The notes: generated by a model from the sequence alone, not told the origin. A stretch of DNA of 64,000 nt from Thalassospira tepidiphila MCCC 1A03514 (GCF_001662875.1 NZ_JPVZ01000005.1:124001-188000), one strand, 5' to 3'. Positions 17,151 to 27,273 are shown, numbered from the stretch's first letter. Translations and numbers: made by a program.

Positions 17151-18149
17151 ATGAACAAACTGTCGATGTTCTCGCGTCGCGGATTTATCGCAGCAGCCAC
17201 GGCTGTTGCTGTTTCGACTGCTGCATTTGGTGCAATGGATGCCAAAGCTGCAGAAATCGACGAAATTCACTTCGTCATTCCAGGCGGCGCAGGCGGCGGC
17301 TGGGATGGCACGGCACGTGGTACCGGTGAAGCCCTGACCAAATCGGGTCTGGTTGGCACCGCATCTTACGAAAACATGTCTGGCGGCGGCGGCGGTAAAG
17401 CGATCGCCTACATGATCGAAGCTGCTGATCGTCTTGACAACACCCTGATGGTCAACTCCACCCCGATCATCGTGCGTTCGCTGACCGGTGTCTTCCCGCA
17501 GTCGTTCCGCGACCTGACCCCGATTGCAGCCGTTGTTGCTGAATACGCAGCATTCGCTGTTCCGGCCGACAGCCCGTATCAGTCCTTCACCGACGTTGTT
17601 GACGCGGTCAAAGCTGATCCGTCTTCGGTCAAGTTCGGTGGCGGTTCGGTCCGTGGCGGTATGGACCACATCGTTGCAGCCTATGCTGTTCAGCAGGGCG
17701 GCGGCGATGCCAAACAGGTAAAATACATTCCGTATGACGCAGGCGGCAAAGCAATCGCTGGCCTTCTGTCGGGTGAAACCGAAGTTCTGTCGACCGGTCT
17801 GGGTGAGCTGCTTGAACTTGCCAAGGCAGGTCAGGTTCGCATTCTGGCTGTAACCTCGAAAGAACGCGTTGAAGCTGCTCCGGACGTTCCGTCGCTCGGT
17901 GAACTCGGCATTGATGCTGAATTCGTCAACTGGCGCGGTTACTTCGGTTCGCCTTCTCTGTCAGCTGACAAAGCGGATGCCTATGCTGCGATCCTCAAGG
18001 ACGTTCAGGCAACCCCGGAATGGGAAACCGTTCGTACCCGCAATGGCTGGGAAAAAATCTATAAGCCGCGTGCTGAGTTTTCTGCCTTCATGGAAAATCA
18101 GGAAAAGGTCGTTGGCGACCTGATGCGCGACCTTGGCTTCCTGAAATAA
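17151..18149 (+). CDS. tctC: Tripartite tricarboxylate transporter binding protein TctC
   Basis: A 332-residue periplasmic binding protein of the Bug/TctC family. The N-terminus has SRRGF followed by a hydrophobic stretch and a cleavage site near AKA, so export could use Sec or Tat. The mature protein starts with the family pattern EIHFVIPGGAGGGWDGTARG, followed by SYENMSGGGGGKAIAYM. It captures a carboxylic acid for the TctAB membrane unit. It is first in the operon tctC-tctB-tctA-mcp-abrB. Its codon and base composition look more biased than its neighbours, as expected for a highly expressed binding protein. The ligand is unknown. Confidence 0.92.
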   Translation: MNKLSMFSRRGFIAAATAVAVSTAAFGAMDAKAAEIDEIHFVIPGGAGGGWDGTARGTGEALTKSGLVGTASYENMSGGGGGKAIAYMIEAADRLDNTLMVNSTPIIVRSLTGVFPQSFRDLTPIAAVVAEYAAFAVPADSPYQSFTDVVDAVKADPSSVKFGGGSVRGGMDHIVAAYAVQQGGGDAKQVKYIPYDAGGKAIAGLLSGETEVLSTGLGELLELAKAGQVRILAVTSKERVEAAPDVPSLGELGIDAEFVNWRGYFGSPSLSADKADAYAAILKDVQATPEWETVRTRNGWEKIYKPRAEFSAFMENQEKVVGDLMRDLGFLK

Positions 18150-18193
18150 GCCGTTAATACACAAGTAAAAAGACCTCCGAAGGAAACCACGCC

Positions 18194-18682
18194 ATGTCCA
18201 TCAATCGCGACAAATTCGGCGCGCTGCTATTTCTTTGCCTTGCGCTGATATATGGCTTCTATGTCGATGACATCCCGCTGCTGTTTGGCGACGAGGATGC
18301 CCCGTTCAATGCCAGAACCCTCCCTAACGCCCTTGCATGGTTGCTTGGTGTGGTTTCCTTCATCCAACTGATACTGCCGACCAACAGAGAGGCCGGCAGT
18401 CTCGAACACGCTTTCCGCGGTCTTAAGTGGAAACGCGTTGTTATCCTGGCGGCACTGATGGTGTTTTATGGCCTGACCATCCGCCAGCTGGGCTTCCCGA
18501 TTTCAACATCGCTCTTCCTTATGGGCGGTTTCTATACGCTTGGCGAACGCCGTCCGCTGGTTCTGATCCTGACGGCTGTCGGTGTCACGCTTGCTTTCTG
18601 GGGCTTGCTCTATGCCATGGGCATCTACCTGACCCCGGGCGATTTCTTCTATTATCTCGGTTGGATGTCAAACGATGCTTGA
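18194..18682 (+). CDS. tctB: Tripartite tricarboxylate transporter small subunit TctB
   Basis: A 162-residue membrane protein with four hydrophobic segments (about residues 10-26, 42-60, 80-98 and 110-145), the standard TctB layout. It assembles with TctA in the inner membrane and is needed for transport driven by an ion gradient. It starts 44 nt after tctC with a GAAGGAAA ribosome binding site, and its end overlaps the tctA start by 8 nt, supporting coupled translation. Sequence conservation in this family is low, so the call depends on length, topology and position between tctC and tctA. Confidence 0.88.
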   Translation: MSINRDKFGALLFLCLALIYGFYVDDIPLLFGDEDAPFNARTLPNALAWLLGVVSFIQLILPTNREAGSLEHAFRGLKWKRVVILAALMVFYGLTIRQLGFPISTSLFLMGGFYTLGERRPLVLILTAVGVTLAFWGLLYAMGIYLTPGDFFYYLGWMSNDA

Positions 18683-20213
18683 GGGAATTTTCTCCGGTCT
18701 TTCGACCGCTGTCATGCCGATCAACCTTCTGATGGTTGCGGTCGGCTGTTTCGCAGGCACCTTTATCGGGATGCTTCCCGGTCTTGGCCCAATCACTGCC
18801 ATTGCCCTGATGATCCCGATCACCTACGGGTTTGATCCGTCCACCGGCCTTATTCTGATGGCGGGCGTGTATTACGGGGCAATCTTTGGTGGCTCGACAT
18901 CTTCTATTCTGATCAACGCGCCGGGTGTTGCCGGAACGGTTGCGACCGCCTTTGACGGTTACCCGATGGCCCAAAAGGGCCAGGCTGGCAAGGCATTGGC
19001 CATTGCCGCCTACTCGTCCTTCTCTGGCGGTACGATTGCTGCAATCTTCCTGCTGGTCGCCGCACCGGCACTGGCATCAGTTTCGTTGTCGTTCCAGTCG
19101 GGTGACTATTTCGCATTGATGGTGCTTGGCCTGACGGCTGTGTCTGCCTTTGCTGGCAAGGGACAGGTTCTTAAGGCGATTACCATGACCCTGTTCGGGA
19201 TCATGCTTTCGACCATCGGGACCGACCCGGCGGCTGGCGTTGCCCGCTTTACCTTTGGCAGCATGGATCTTGTCGACGGCATCAGCTTCCTTTTGCTCGC
19301 CATGTCGACCTTTGCCCTTTCCGAGGCCCTGCTCTCGATCCTGCGTCCGACCAAAGACACCCGGTCCGAGGAAGAAAAGGCCCTTAAAAGCCTGGGCTCG
19401 ATGAAGCTGTCGAAGGAAGAAGTCAAGATCATGATCCCGGTCATTGGCCGTTCCTCGGTTCTTGGCTTCTTCACCGGCGTTCTGCCGGGTGCCGGTGCAA
19501 CGATTGCATCCTTCCTTGCATACGGCATGGAACGCAATATTGCCTCGGCCAAGGAAAAGCTCGGCTTTGGCAAGGGCTCCATTCGTGGTCTGGCGGCGCC
19601 GGAAACCGCAAACAACGCTGCGTGTTCTGGTTCCTTCGTACCACTTCTGACCCTTGGTATTCCGGGTTCGGGCACCACGGCTGTGATGATGGGCGCGCTG
19701 ATTTCCTATGGCGTTCAGCCGGGTCCGCGTCTGTTTGTTGAACAGCCTGACGTGTTCTGGTCCGTGATCATTTCGATGTATATCGGCAATATTGTCCTGC
19801 TGGTTCTGAACCTGCCGCTGATCCCGTATATCTCGCGTCTTTTGGCCCTGCCCCAGCAGCTTCTTGTTCCGTTCGTTCTGTTCTTCTCGCTGGTTGGTGT
19901 CTATCTGGTGACCTTTAACACCATGGACATCCACATGATGGTGATTGCAGCTGCAATCGCGATCGGCCTGCGTCTTTTGAACTATCCGATGGCGCCGATG
20001 CTGCTTGGCTTCATTCTTGGCAAGATGATGGAGGAAAACCTCCGTCGTGCACTAGCCATTAGCGACGGTTCCATTTCGTTCCTTTGGGAACGCCCGATCA
20101 CGCTTGTGATCCTGTTGATCAGCATTCTGTTCCTTGCAGCCCCGTTGATCGGCAATCTGCGCAGCTGGTTGGCAAACCGCAAATCAGCGCTTCCCAATGA
20201 TGGTGAACTCTAA
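18675..20213 (+). CDS. tctA: Tripartite tricarboxylate transporter large subunit TctA
   Basis: A 512-residue polytopic membrane protein of the usual TctA length with about twelve hydrophobic segments. Family signatures include GCFAGTFIGMLPGLGPITAIAL near residue 25, GGSTSSILINAPG near 75 and PETANNAACSGSFVPLLTLGIPGSGTTAV near 315. It forms the transport pathway for the acid delivered by TctC. It overlaps tctB by 8 nt, and a chemoreceptor gene follows after 34 nt with no terminator visible between them. Transport is expected to depend on a sodium or proton gradient. Confidence 0.93.
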   Translation: MLEGIFSGLSTAVMPINLLMVAVGCFAGTFIGMLPGLGPITAIALMIPITYGFDPSTGLILMAGVYYGAIFGGSTSSILINAPGVAGTVATAFDGYPMAQKGQAGKALAIAAYSSFSGGTIAAIFLLVAAPALASVSLSFQSGDYFALMVLGLTAVSAFAGKGQVLKAITMTLFGIMLSTIGTDPAAGVARFTFGSMDLVDGISFLLLAMSTFALSEALLSILRPTKDTRSEEEKALKSLGSMKLSKEEVKIMIPVIGRSSVLGFFTGVLPGAGATIASFLAYGMERNIASAKEKLGFGKGSIRGLAAPETANNAACSGSFVPLLTLGIPGSGTTAVMMGALISYGVQPGPRLFVEQPDVFWSVIISMYIGNIVLLVLNLPLIPYISRLLALPQQLLVPFVLFFSLVGVYLVTFNTMDIHMMVIAAAIAIGLRLLNYPMAPMLLGFILGKMMEENLRRALAISDGSISFLWERPITLVILLISILFLAAPLIGNLRSWLANRKSALPNDGEL

Positions 20214-20247
20214 GATCTGCCTCTGAGCGACGTGAAGGATATTGGTA

Positions 20248-21930
20248 ATGCGGTTTCTTGATAATCTGTCGATTGGTCCCAAAACCCTTTTGGTTCCGGT
20301 CTTCCTGATGATCGTTATTGTCGCCATGGGGATTGCCACTGTGGCAACCCTTGAAAGCGAAAAAGACACCCTTACCAGCCTTCGCGTTGAAGCCTATGAA
20401 CGGCGATCCGATGCACTAACACTCAGCAACGCCCTGAACGAGGCGCACGGATCGCTGTTTCGTATTCTGACCTGGGACTCCAACGGCATTAATGCTGCTG
20501 TTGTGCCCGATCTTCGCGAACAGGTCGCCAAACTCGAAGAAGAACTAGCCCCCCTTGCCCAGCGTCTTGCCGCTGTGGGTGGTGATGCCTTTACCGAGAA
20601 CTATGCGAAATACATGGAACAGGTGAACCAGTTCCTTGTTGAAAGCGAAATGAACATCTATGGCGCGCTGGAAGTCATTGCCCAGGCTGATGAAACCTTC
20701 CAGGCCCTTCAGGCACCGCTTAACGATATCCTTGCCCAATCACATGAAATTGCCACCACATCGTTTGCCGATGCCTATGCGCAGGCCGAAGCCCTGCAGC
20801 GTGTCTTTGTCATCGTTGCACTGATTGTTGTGGTTGTTGCGGTTGTTGTGTCGGTCTTTGTCTCCCGGCGCATTTCACGACCCATGACCGACCTTGCCGA
20901 ATTGATCGAACAAATTTCCAATGGTGATCTTGATGTGAGTGTTCGCGGCGGACAACGCGCTGATGAGATCGGCAAGGTCGCGCGCTCTGTCATGGTACTG
21001 CGGGATCAGTCCAAGGAGGCAGAAGTCCTGCGTCAGGAACGCGAACGCGTGCGTGGCCTTGAAAGACAGCGCCAGCAAAACCTTATCGACGCCACCAACC
21101 ATTTCCAGCGCGTCGTTCAGGAAGCCCTTTCCGGCTTTGATCAGGAATTCAGTTCGCTCAACGGATCTGCCAGCGACATGGAACAGATCGCAACCCTTGC
21201 CAGCGCACGGTCCGCCGACGCAAACCAGCATTCCGAGCAGGTTCTTCATCACATCGAAGCTGTTTCCCAAACGACGGCAAGTTTGTCCGAAGCCATTGCT
21301 GAAATCGGCCAACAGGCCCAGAACTCGGCTGAGGTTGCCGGACGTGCACGTTCCGAAAGCGAACAGTCACGTGCCCTGTTTGAACAGCTGACCAACGCCA
21401 CCCAACGGATCGGTGATATCGTCAGCCTGATCGAAGACATCGCCAACCAGACCAACCTGCTTGCCCTGAACGCCACCATTGAGGCCGCACGCGCCGGTGA
21501 CGCCGGCAAGGGATTTGCCGTGGTCGCGGGCGAAGTCAAAAACCTTGCCTCCCAGACTGCACGCGCAACCGAAGATATCGCAAGTCAGGTCGAAGAAATT
21601 CGTGGCCTTACCGATAACGTGGTCAATGCCTTGCACGGTGTTGCCGATGTTATCGGCGAGGTGGACCAGTCGGCCGCTGCCATCGCTGCTGCCGTTGAAG
21701 AACAACAGGCCTCCACAGCCGGTATTTCTGACAGCATTCAGGATGCTAATGGTGGTATGCGGACCGTGGCCGAGGCGGTTGGTGCGCTGGATAACGAAAC
21801 AGCCCGCGTCCATAACGGTTCGGCAAACGTAACGCGCGCCACCAGCACATTGAATGACGAGGCCACCAAACTGCGTAACGCAATCGATGGCTTCCTTGAA
21901 CAAATCGAGAAGAACAAGGCCGAAGCATAA
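20248..21930 (+). CDS. Methyl-accepting chemotaxis protein
   Basis: A 560-residue chemoreceptor. The start is the ATG at 20248, with AAGGAT upstream; a TTG at 20242 is less likely. A membrane segment at residues 11-34 precedes a periplasmic helical-bundle sensor of about 150 residues. A second segment near 188-208 leads to HAMP ([22 protein letters not shown]) and a signalling domain with the hairpin tip [22 protein letters not shown]. No C-terminal receptor-methylation tether is visible. Its position in the tctCBA operon suggests taxis toward the transported acid, possibly through the TctC-bound form. Its stop overlaps the abrB start (TAATG). Confidence 0.9.
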   Translation: MRFLDNLSIGPKTLLVPVFLMIVIVAMGIATVATLESEKDTLTSLRVEAYERRSDALTLSNALNEAHGSLFRILTWDSNGINAAVVPDLREQVAKLEEELAPLAQRLAAVGGDAFTENYAKYMEQVNQFLVESEMNIYGALEVIAQADETFQALQAPLNDILAQSHEIATTSFADAYAQAEALQRVFVIVALIVVVVAVVVSVFVSRRISRPMTDLAELIEQISNGDLDVSVRGGQRADEIGKVARSVMVLRDQSKEAEVLRQERERVRGLERQRQQNLIDATNHFQRVVQEALSGFDQEFSSLNGSASDMEQIATLASARSADANQHSEQVLHHIEAVSQTTASLSEAIAEIGQQAQNSAEVAGRARSESEQSRALFEQLTNATQRIGDIVSLIEDIANQTNLLALNATIEAARAGDAGKGFAVVAGEVKNLASQTARATEDIASQVEEIRGLTDNVVNALHGVADVIGEVDQSAAAIAAAVEEQQASTAGISDSIQDANGGMRTVAEAVGALDNETARVHNGSANVTRATSTLNDEATKLRNAIDGFLEQIEKNKAEA

Positions 21931-23051
21931 TGAGGAAAACACCGGATGGTCGCTCAGGCGCCCATTGGATCAACCGACTTTCCGGTGTTTTGACACCCCA
22001 GTTTTTCAAAAAACTGTCGATTGCTTTGGGGATCGGCCTGATTGGCGGCTTGATCGCCCATTTCATCAATATGCCTCTGGCCTGGATGATGGGCCCGATG
22101 CTGGCCACGTTTGTCGCAAGCCTGCTGCGCGTGCCGATGGGTGTCCCGATGCAATTTCGCTCTGGCATCCTTGGCGTTATTGGTATTTTCCTAGGCGCAT
22201 CCTTTACCCCCGATACCCTTGATCAGGCCGCAAAGTGGCCGATCAGCATGATCGCGGTTCTGTTGTATGTTCCGATCATCACATTCGTGATCACGTGGTT
22301 CTATTCCCGCATTGCCCGCCTTGACCCGGCCACAGCGTTGTTTTCCGCAACACCGGGTGGCCTGACACCGATGGTCGTTCTTGGGGCGGCTGCTGGCGGC
22401 AATGAACAGGAAATCGCCCTGACGCAGGGTTTGCGTGTTTTGCTGCTGGTGATGTCGGCACCCCTGATTGTTTTGATGATCACCGGCGTTGTAGCAAACG
22501 GCCATGGCGATAGCCAATCGGTTCAAATGACACTGAACGAAGGTCTTTTGACCGCCGGTTGCGCGATCATCACAGTTCTGGTCTTTCGCAAGCTGCGCAT
22601 CCCGGCGGCCTATATGACCGGTGCGATGGCGGCTAGCATGGTGTTGCATGTATCGGGCATCGTCGAGGGTAACCTGCCCGACTGGCTTCTAGCCGGAAGC
22701 CTGTTGATCCTTGGTTCTGCCATCGGCAGTCGGTTTTCGGGCGTCAAGATCGCTGTCCTTGTCCGTCTTGCGGGCTATTCGGTGCTGGCAACCTTTGTTG
22801 TCCTGGCCTTCACGGGCGGGGTTGCATGGTTCGTATCGCAATGGCTGGATCTTGATTTCATTGCCGTATTGCTGGCCTTTGCGCCGGGTGGCGTTGCTGA
22901 AATGTCATTGATTGCGCTGGCCCTCAATGTCGAACCGAGTTTTGTCGCCTTTCACCATATCGTGCGCATTTTCGAAATCGTGTTGCTGGCGCCACTCCTT
23001 GCCAAGTGGTTTCAGCGCCACATGCAAAAGAAAGCCGCACGGCAAAATTAA
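21930..23051 (+). CDS. AbrB-family inner-membrane protein (duplicated AbrB domain)
   Basis: A 373-residue membrane protein with about ten hydrophobic segments in two related halves. The halves show the repeated AbrB pattern: MPLAWMMGPMLATFVA with LGVIGIFLGASFTP in the first, and IPAAYMTGAMAASMVL with LGSAIGSRFSG in the second. SATPGGLTPMVVLG and FAPGGVAEMSLIAL are also conserved. These proteins are often called AbrB regulators but look like transporters. The start overlaps the chemoreceptor stop by 1 nt, so it belongs to the tct operon. It may export or import a related carboxylate; this is inference. Confidence 0.82.
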   Translation: MRKTPDGRSGAHWINRLSGVLTPQFFKKLSIALGIGLIGGLIAHFINMPLAWMMGPMLATFVASLLRVPMGVPMQFRSGILGVIGIFLGASFTPDTLDQAAKWPISMIAVLLYVPIITFVITWFYSRIARLDPATALFSATPGGLTPMVVLGAAAGGNEQEIALTQGLRVLLLVMSAPLIVLMITGVVANGHGDSQSVQMTLNEGLLTAGCAIITVLVFRKLRIPAAYMTGAMAASMVLHVSGIVEGNLPDWLLAGSLLILGSAIGSRFSGVKIAVLVRLAGYSVLATFVVLAFTGGVAWFVSQWLDLDFIAVLLAFAPGGVAEMSLIALALNVEPSFVAFHHIVRIFEIVLLAPLLAKWFQRHMQKKAARQN

Positions 23052-23078
23052 TCTGTTTCGGACGCTTCTCTCGTCTGA

Positions 23079-24353
23079 TTAGCCAAACATGTCCTTGGTG
23101 ATCCCGTCATACCAGGCAACAGATTCCTCAAATGTATGCCGGCGGACATCGGCACCTTCATCGGGTTGGCTGATAAAGGATGATGTGCTCGCGATCGCGC
23201 CGTCAACATTGCCATATTGCGCCCCGACCTTGATTCCGTCATTGGTTTCGACAAGGCTCCAGCACGTATTGAGATAACGCGCTGGAAAGACCCGCGTATC
23301 CATCAGATCCGCCATCAGATGCATCACCACCACTTTCGCCTGACTGTTGGCAGCAGATCCTGACTTCGGCATGGCGCCTGCAATAGACGCATCACCGATG
23401 ACAAAGATTTTCTGATCGCGTTTGGACCGCATGCTTTCGGCATCCACCGGGCAGAAACCGCTGTCATCCGAAAGCCCCGCACTGATGGCAATGCTCCCGG
23501 CCTGCTGTGCCGGAATGATGTTGAGCAACGCACCGCTAAAGGTATCAAAATCGGTCTCTACCGTTCCGGCTTCGACATCGACACTCTTGATCCCCCCATG
23601 GATATTGGGCCCATACCATTCCACCATGCCCGGATAGTATTTCTCCCACCCTTCTGCAAACAGACCCTGTTTGGAGAATTTCTCTTTCGGATCAAGAACA
23701 ACGATCGTGTAGTCAGTGAGCCCGCGTGCCTTAAGCGTATGGGCGATCATGGAAACACGTTCATACGGGCCCGGCGGACAGCGATACGGATTGGGTGGCG
23801 CTACCATCACCACCTGATCACCGTTTTTAAGGCCATCGATTTTTGATTTAAGTAATTGTGTCTGTGGCCCCGCCTCCCAGGCATGGGGGGCAATTTCCGC
23901 CAGCTCCGCCGAATATCCCGGAACACTATCAAATACCAGATCAATACCCGGTGACAGGACCAGCCGGTCATAGGGGATGGTTTCCCCGGTTGATGTGCGC
24001 ACCTGCTGGGCTGTGCGATCAATTTCTTCTGCCCGGGCTGTCACTTTGCGAATGCCATAATCATTGATCAGACGATCATAGCCATGCGTGATCGACGCAA
24101 AATCGCGATAGCCACCCAGATACAGGTTGGAAAAGAAGCAGGTCGTGTATTTCTCGGAATCCTCAATCAGGGTGATGTTGATTGCCCCACCGGCCTTTTC
24201 CGCCAAATGACGGGCCACCGTCGCCCCACCTGCACCGCCGCCAACAATCACGACATTCTTGCGGCCTTGGGCACGCAAAATGCCCGGCATTGCCATGGCA
24301 CCTGCACCGGCGCCGAGAAACTTGTTGAACGTTCGCCTTGTGACAATGCTCAT
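23079..24353 (-). CDS. soxF: SoxF, flavocytochrome c sulfide dehydrogenase flavoprotein
   Basis: A 424-residue flavoprotein with a Tat signal (VTRRTFNKFLG) followed by the FAD-binding motif VIVGGGAGGATVARHLAE near residue 33. The redox-active cysteine segments of FccB/SoxF are present: KYTTCFFSN and PYRCPPGPYER. It oxidises sulfide in the periplasm and passes electrons to a cytochrome c subunit. The gene lies 49 nt after a cytochrome c gene and ends the long sox operon. In Paracoccus, SoxF is associated with activation of the SoxYZ carrier. It is convergent with abrB, 27 nt away. Confidence 0.9.
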   Translation of the reverse strand: MSIVTRRTFNKFLGAGAGAMAMPGILRAQGRKNVVIVGGGAGGATVARHLAEKAGGAINITLIEDSEKYTTCFFSNLYLGGYRDFASITHGYDRLINDYGIRKVTARAEEIDRTAQQVRTSTGETIPYDRLVLSPGIDLVFDSVPGYSAELAEIAPHAWEAGPQTQLLKSKIDGLKNGDQVVMVAPPNPYRCPPGPYERVSMIAHTLKARGLTDYTIVVLDPKEKFSKQGLFAEGWEKYYPGMVEWYGPNIHGGIKSVDVEAGTVETDFDTFSGALLNIIPAQQAGSIAISAGLSDDSGFCPVDAESMRSKRDQKIFVIGDASIAGAMPKSGSAANSQAKVVVMHLMADLMDTRVFPARYLNTCWSLVETNDGIKVGAQYGNVDGAIASTSSFISQPDEGADVRRHTFEESVAWYDGITKDMFG

Positions 24354-24402
24354 TTTCTTGTTCCTGATCCGTTAATTAACGACGTTTCATAAACTCCAAC
24401 CT

Positions 24403-24849
24403 CTACTCCTTGGTCGAAAAATAGGTCGCAAGCGCTGCCAATTCTTCCATACCAAGGCTTGCCATGATTGCCTGCATCACCGAATTGTCGCGCAGGCGGT
24501 ATTTGTATTCCAGCATCGCCTCGACAAAATACTCGCGCGGCAATCCGTCGATCACCGGGATCGCATGATTGGCAGCTTGTCGCTGATGACACGTCAAACA
24601 TTCTGTCGCCAGATAAGCGCCATAATCTGCATCACCTGGCATTGCCAACACCTGTCCGATGGCCTCACCCAATGGCATGTCCGGTGTCGTTTTCTCCGCA
24701 CCGGACTCCGCAAACGAAAAGTTCGGGATCAAGAAGATCCCGAACGCAACACACAGCCAGATCTTATCAATGCCCAGCACCCGAAACACGCGCGCCGTCA
24801 AAGCCCTGCCACCATCCGTTTCATGATGTTTCCGGTGACAGTCACGCAT
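24403..24849 (-). CDS. soxE: Monohaem c-type cytochrome at the soxE position
   Basis: A 148-residue protein. The ATG overlaps the soxD stop (TAATG), which supports this start despite the unusual N-terminal extension of about 24 basic residues before the signal segment (WLCVAFGIFLIP, cleavage after FSFA). One haem site is seen, CLTCHQ, with several methionines later that could be the axial ligand. It probably pairs with SoxF as the cytochrome subunit of a flavocytochrome c. Canonical Paracoccus SoxE is larger and dihaem, so this one is reduced or an FccA-type partner. The name soxE is positional. Confidence 0.7.
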   Translation of the reverse strand: MRDCHRKHHETDGGRALTARVFRVLGIDKIWLCVAFGIFLIPNFSFAESGAEKTTPDMPLGEAIGQVLAMPGDADYGAYLATECLTCHQRQAANHAIPVIDGLPREYFVEAMLEYKYRLRDNSVMQAIMASLGMEELAALATYFSTKE

Positions 24850-25949
24850 TAATCGATCCCCCCGGCACCGTTTTCTTCATCGCCGTCCGGCGTAACATCG
24901 AGAACACGCGCGCGCATCACGATCTCAGCCGGACCATCGCCACAGTTTTCCATGCAGGGTTCAACATTGGTCGCGAAATTTGCCTCTTCCAAACGATCAT
25001 CGGGATAGAAGTTCTCTTCGTTAGGCAACGAAATCTCGCTAAAGGTTTCATTGGATAACTCAAAGTCTTCTTCTGTGACAATGTCGTTCAAATACAACAG
25101 GTAAGCTGTAATTGCGTAAGTCTGATCCGCACTCAGCGACCGGGCATTGCCAAACGGCATTGCCCGATGGACATAGTCAAAAATCGTCGAAGCGAACGGC
25201 CAATAGGACCCGATGGTCTTAACCGGGCGATCCGCCGTCAGGGTATCAAAGCCCCCCGACAATACCGGCCAGCGTCCCTCGCCTTCACCAAACACACCGT
25301 GGCACACCGCGCAGTTTTCATCATAGAGCACGCCTCCATCTGCAACCGTACCGCTGCCAAAAGGTAGCCCGACACCGTCCGGACGCACATCAATATCCCA
25401 CGCAGCAACTTCTTCGGGCAGTGCTTCGCGGCCAAGATGATAAACACCATGCTCAGGGATCACTGCATCTGCCGCATTCACAGCAGGTTCCGCCGTAGAT
25501 GCGGTTTCCACAGGTGCTGCTGCCGGCGCAGAATCAGGTTCAGCTGCGGCTTGCTCTGCACTTTCCGAGAAGGTTGCCAGATAGGCGATCACATTGGCGA
25601 TCTCGTCGTCTTTTTTCAGGCCGGCAAAGGCCATCTTCGTACCTTTGACATAGTCGCGCGGTTTCGCCAGATATTCAGTCAGGCTGTCGTGGTCCCAGAC
25701 CAAACCTTCTTCGCCGGCCTTGGTCATCGCCTTGGAATATTTGAAATCCTCAAGCGATCCTGCGACACGCCCAAAGATTTCATTGAGCTCTGGTCCGACC
25801 TTGTTTTTGGCTCCTTCACCCACGGCGTGACAGGCAGCACATTTGCGGAAAACCTTCTCTCCTGCATCTGCATCTTGCGCGTTGGCACTGGTTGCCCATG
25901 CTGCGCCAAGCAGAACGATGCTTGCGGTAAACTTAAGAAACTTCGACAT
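24849..25949 (-). CDS. soxD: SoxD, dihaem cytochrome of sulfur dehydrogenase SoxCD
   Basis: A 366-residue periplasmic dihaem cytochrome. After a signal peptide ending near ANA, the first domain has CAACHAVGEG and resembles mitochondrial-type cytochrome c (KVGPELNEIFGR, GTKMAFAGLK). A linker rich in Ala, Pro and Glu follows, then the second domain has CAVCHGVFGEGEGRWP. This two-domain layout is the SoxD hallmark. With SoxC it oxidises the sulfane sulfur bound to SoxY, releasing six electrons. It overlaps the soxC 3' end by 17 nt. The presence of SoxCD implies oxidation of thiosulfate to sulfate without sulfur globules. Confidence 0.93.
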   Translation of the reverse strand: MSKFLKFTASIVLLGAAWATSANAQDADAGEKVFRKCAACHAVGEGAKNKVGPELNEIFGRVAGSLEDFKYSKAMTKAGEEGLVWDHDSLTEYLAKPRDYVKGTKMAFAGLKKDDEIANVIAYLATFSESAEQAAAEPDSAPAAAPVETASTAEPAVNAADAVIPEHGVYHLGREALPEEVAAWDIDVRPDGVGLPFGSGTVADGGVLYDENCAVCHGVFGEGEGRWPVLSGGFDTLTADRPVKTIGSYWPFASTIFDYVHRAMPFGNARSLSADQTYAITAYLLYLNDIVTEEDFELSNETFSEISLPNEENFYPDDRLEEANFATNVEPCMENCGDGPAEIVMRARVLDVTPDGDEENGAGGID

Positions 25950-27228
25950 TTTCCGCCTCTCCGTTCGACTTCAGATACCAGGTCTGGATGCCATTATTGT
26001 GATAGATGGAGTTATCGCCACGCGCCGCCCGCAGGGCGTCCTTGGTCGGCTGGACGTAACCCTGTTCGTCAATGGCACGCGATTGCAGATAAAGCGGCGA
26101 TCCGTCCCAGTTGAATTCGTAATAGAAACGATGCAGCGACCGGCTAAGGCTTGGTCCATCAATTCGGGCATGCTGCCAGTTGCGGCCACCGTCAATCGAC
26201 ACATCAACGCGCTTGATCTTGCCATGGCCAGACCATGCAACACCGGTAATGATGGTATGGCCGCGGCCATGGGTGATGGGGGCCTGCGGGCTTGGATTGG
26301 TGATGACCGATTTGACATCCATTGCCCAGGTAAAGCGCCGTGCTCGGCCATCAGGCATAAGATCGGTGTATTTCGACGTCTCTTCGCGGAGCTGCCATGG
26401 CTTATCGCCGACCTCGATCCGGCGCAGCCATTTCACCCACATATTGCCTTCCCAACCCGGGACGCACAGACGCACCGGATATCCTTGTTCGGGACGCAAG
26501 GCCTCGCCATTCATTTTGAAAGCAACCAGGCAGTCATCAAGCGCCTTTTCAATCGGGATCGAACGACCCATACCCGATGCATCGGCACCTTCGGCCAAGA
26601 TCCATTTTCCGGCTGGTTTAACACCGGCTTCTTCCAAAAGTGTCCGCAGGCGAACGCCGGTATACATCACGTTATGCAGCATACCGTGGGTAAACTGGCA
26701 GCCGTTAAGCTGCGCGCCACGCCACTCCATGCCAGAGTTCGCCGCACATTCAAGGAAGTAGACCCGGTTTTCACGCGGGAAGCGCATCAGATCCTGCATG
26801 GTAAAGACAAGCGGCTTGTCGACCAGACCATTGATCATCAGGCGATGCTCAGCCGGGTCCACTTCGGCGACCCCGCTGTGATGACGCTCAAAGCAAAGAC
26901 CATTTGGCGTAATGATGCCGTCAAGTTCATGCAACGGCGTGAAGTTGATCGACGATATCGGATCGGCGGTCAGCCATGGCACATCGCGACGCACGACATG
27001 GGCTTCAAACGGTGATGGCACACCATAGGGTGCGGCATCCACGCCCGGACCGGAATACTGGTTCCAGTCCTTGAGTTCCGTGATCGCCGGATCCGGGGTT
27101 CCGGCCGCCAACGCAGCACCGCCACCAATTGCGGCAACCGCCGCCCCACCAGCGGCTGTTAAACCACCCTGAAGAAAGCTGCGCCGACTTGGCACAAAAT
27201 TCTTATCTTTTTGAGGTTGTTTGGACAT
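25933..27228 (-). CDS. soxC: SoxC, molybdenum sulfane dehydrogenase subunit
   Basis: A 431-residue molybdopterin oxidoreductase of the sulfite-oxidase family. It has a Tat signal (PSRRSFLQGG plus Ala-rich segment) as expected for export of a folded cofactor protein. The Mo-ligating cysteine lies in YFLECAANSG, and GVRLRTLLEEAG and GYPVRLCVPGWEG are typical for the family. The C-terminal half is a dimerisation domain. It is paired with soxD downstream in the same operon. It lies 94 nt after soxB across a large hairpin. Confidence 0.94.
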   Translation of the reverse strand: MSKQPQKDKNFVPSRRSFLQGGLTAAGGAAVAAIGGGAALAAGTPDPAITELKDWNQYSGPGVDAAPYGVPSPFEAHVVRRDVPWLTADPISSINFTPLHELDGIITPNGLCFERHHSGVAEVDPAEHRLMINGLVDKPLVFTMQDLMRFPRENRVYFLECAANSGMEWRGAQLNGCQFTHGMLHNVMYTGVRLRTLLEEAGVKPAGKWILAEGADASGMGRSIPIEKALDDCLVAFKMNGEALRPEQGYPVRLCVPGWEGNMWVKWLRRIEVGDKPWQLREETSKYTDLMPDGRARRFTWAMDVKSVITNPSPQAPITHGRGHTIITGVAWSGHGKIKRVDVSIDGGRNWQHARIDGPSLSRSLHRFYYEFNWDGSPLYLQSRAIDEQGYVQPTKDALRAARGDNSIYHNNGIQTWYLKSNGEAENVEVS

Positions 27229-27273
27229 GGCTCTTGGTGCCCTCCCTACACATTCGAAATTTTATATATATTG

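Noticed and set aside
17013-17669. Long minus-strand open frame of 218 codons over tctC
   Set aside because: It is the complement of the well-supported tctC gene and its upstream region, with a low-complexity, His/Arg/Cys-rich product and no family resemblance.
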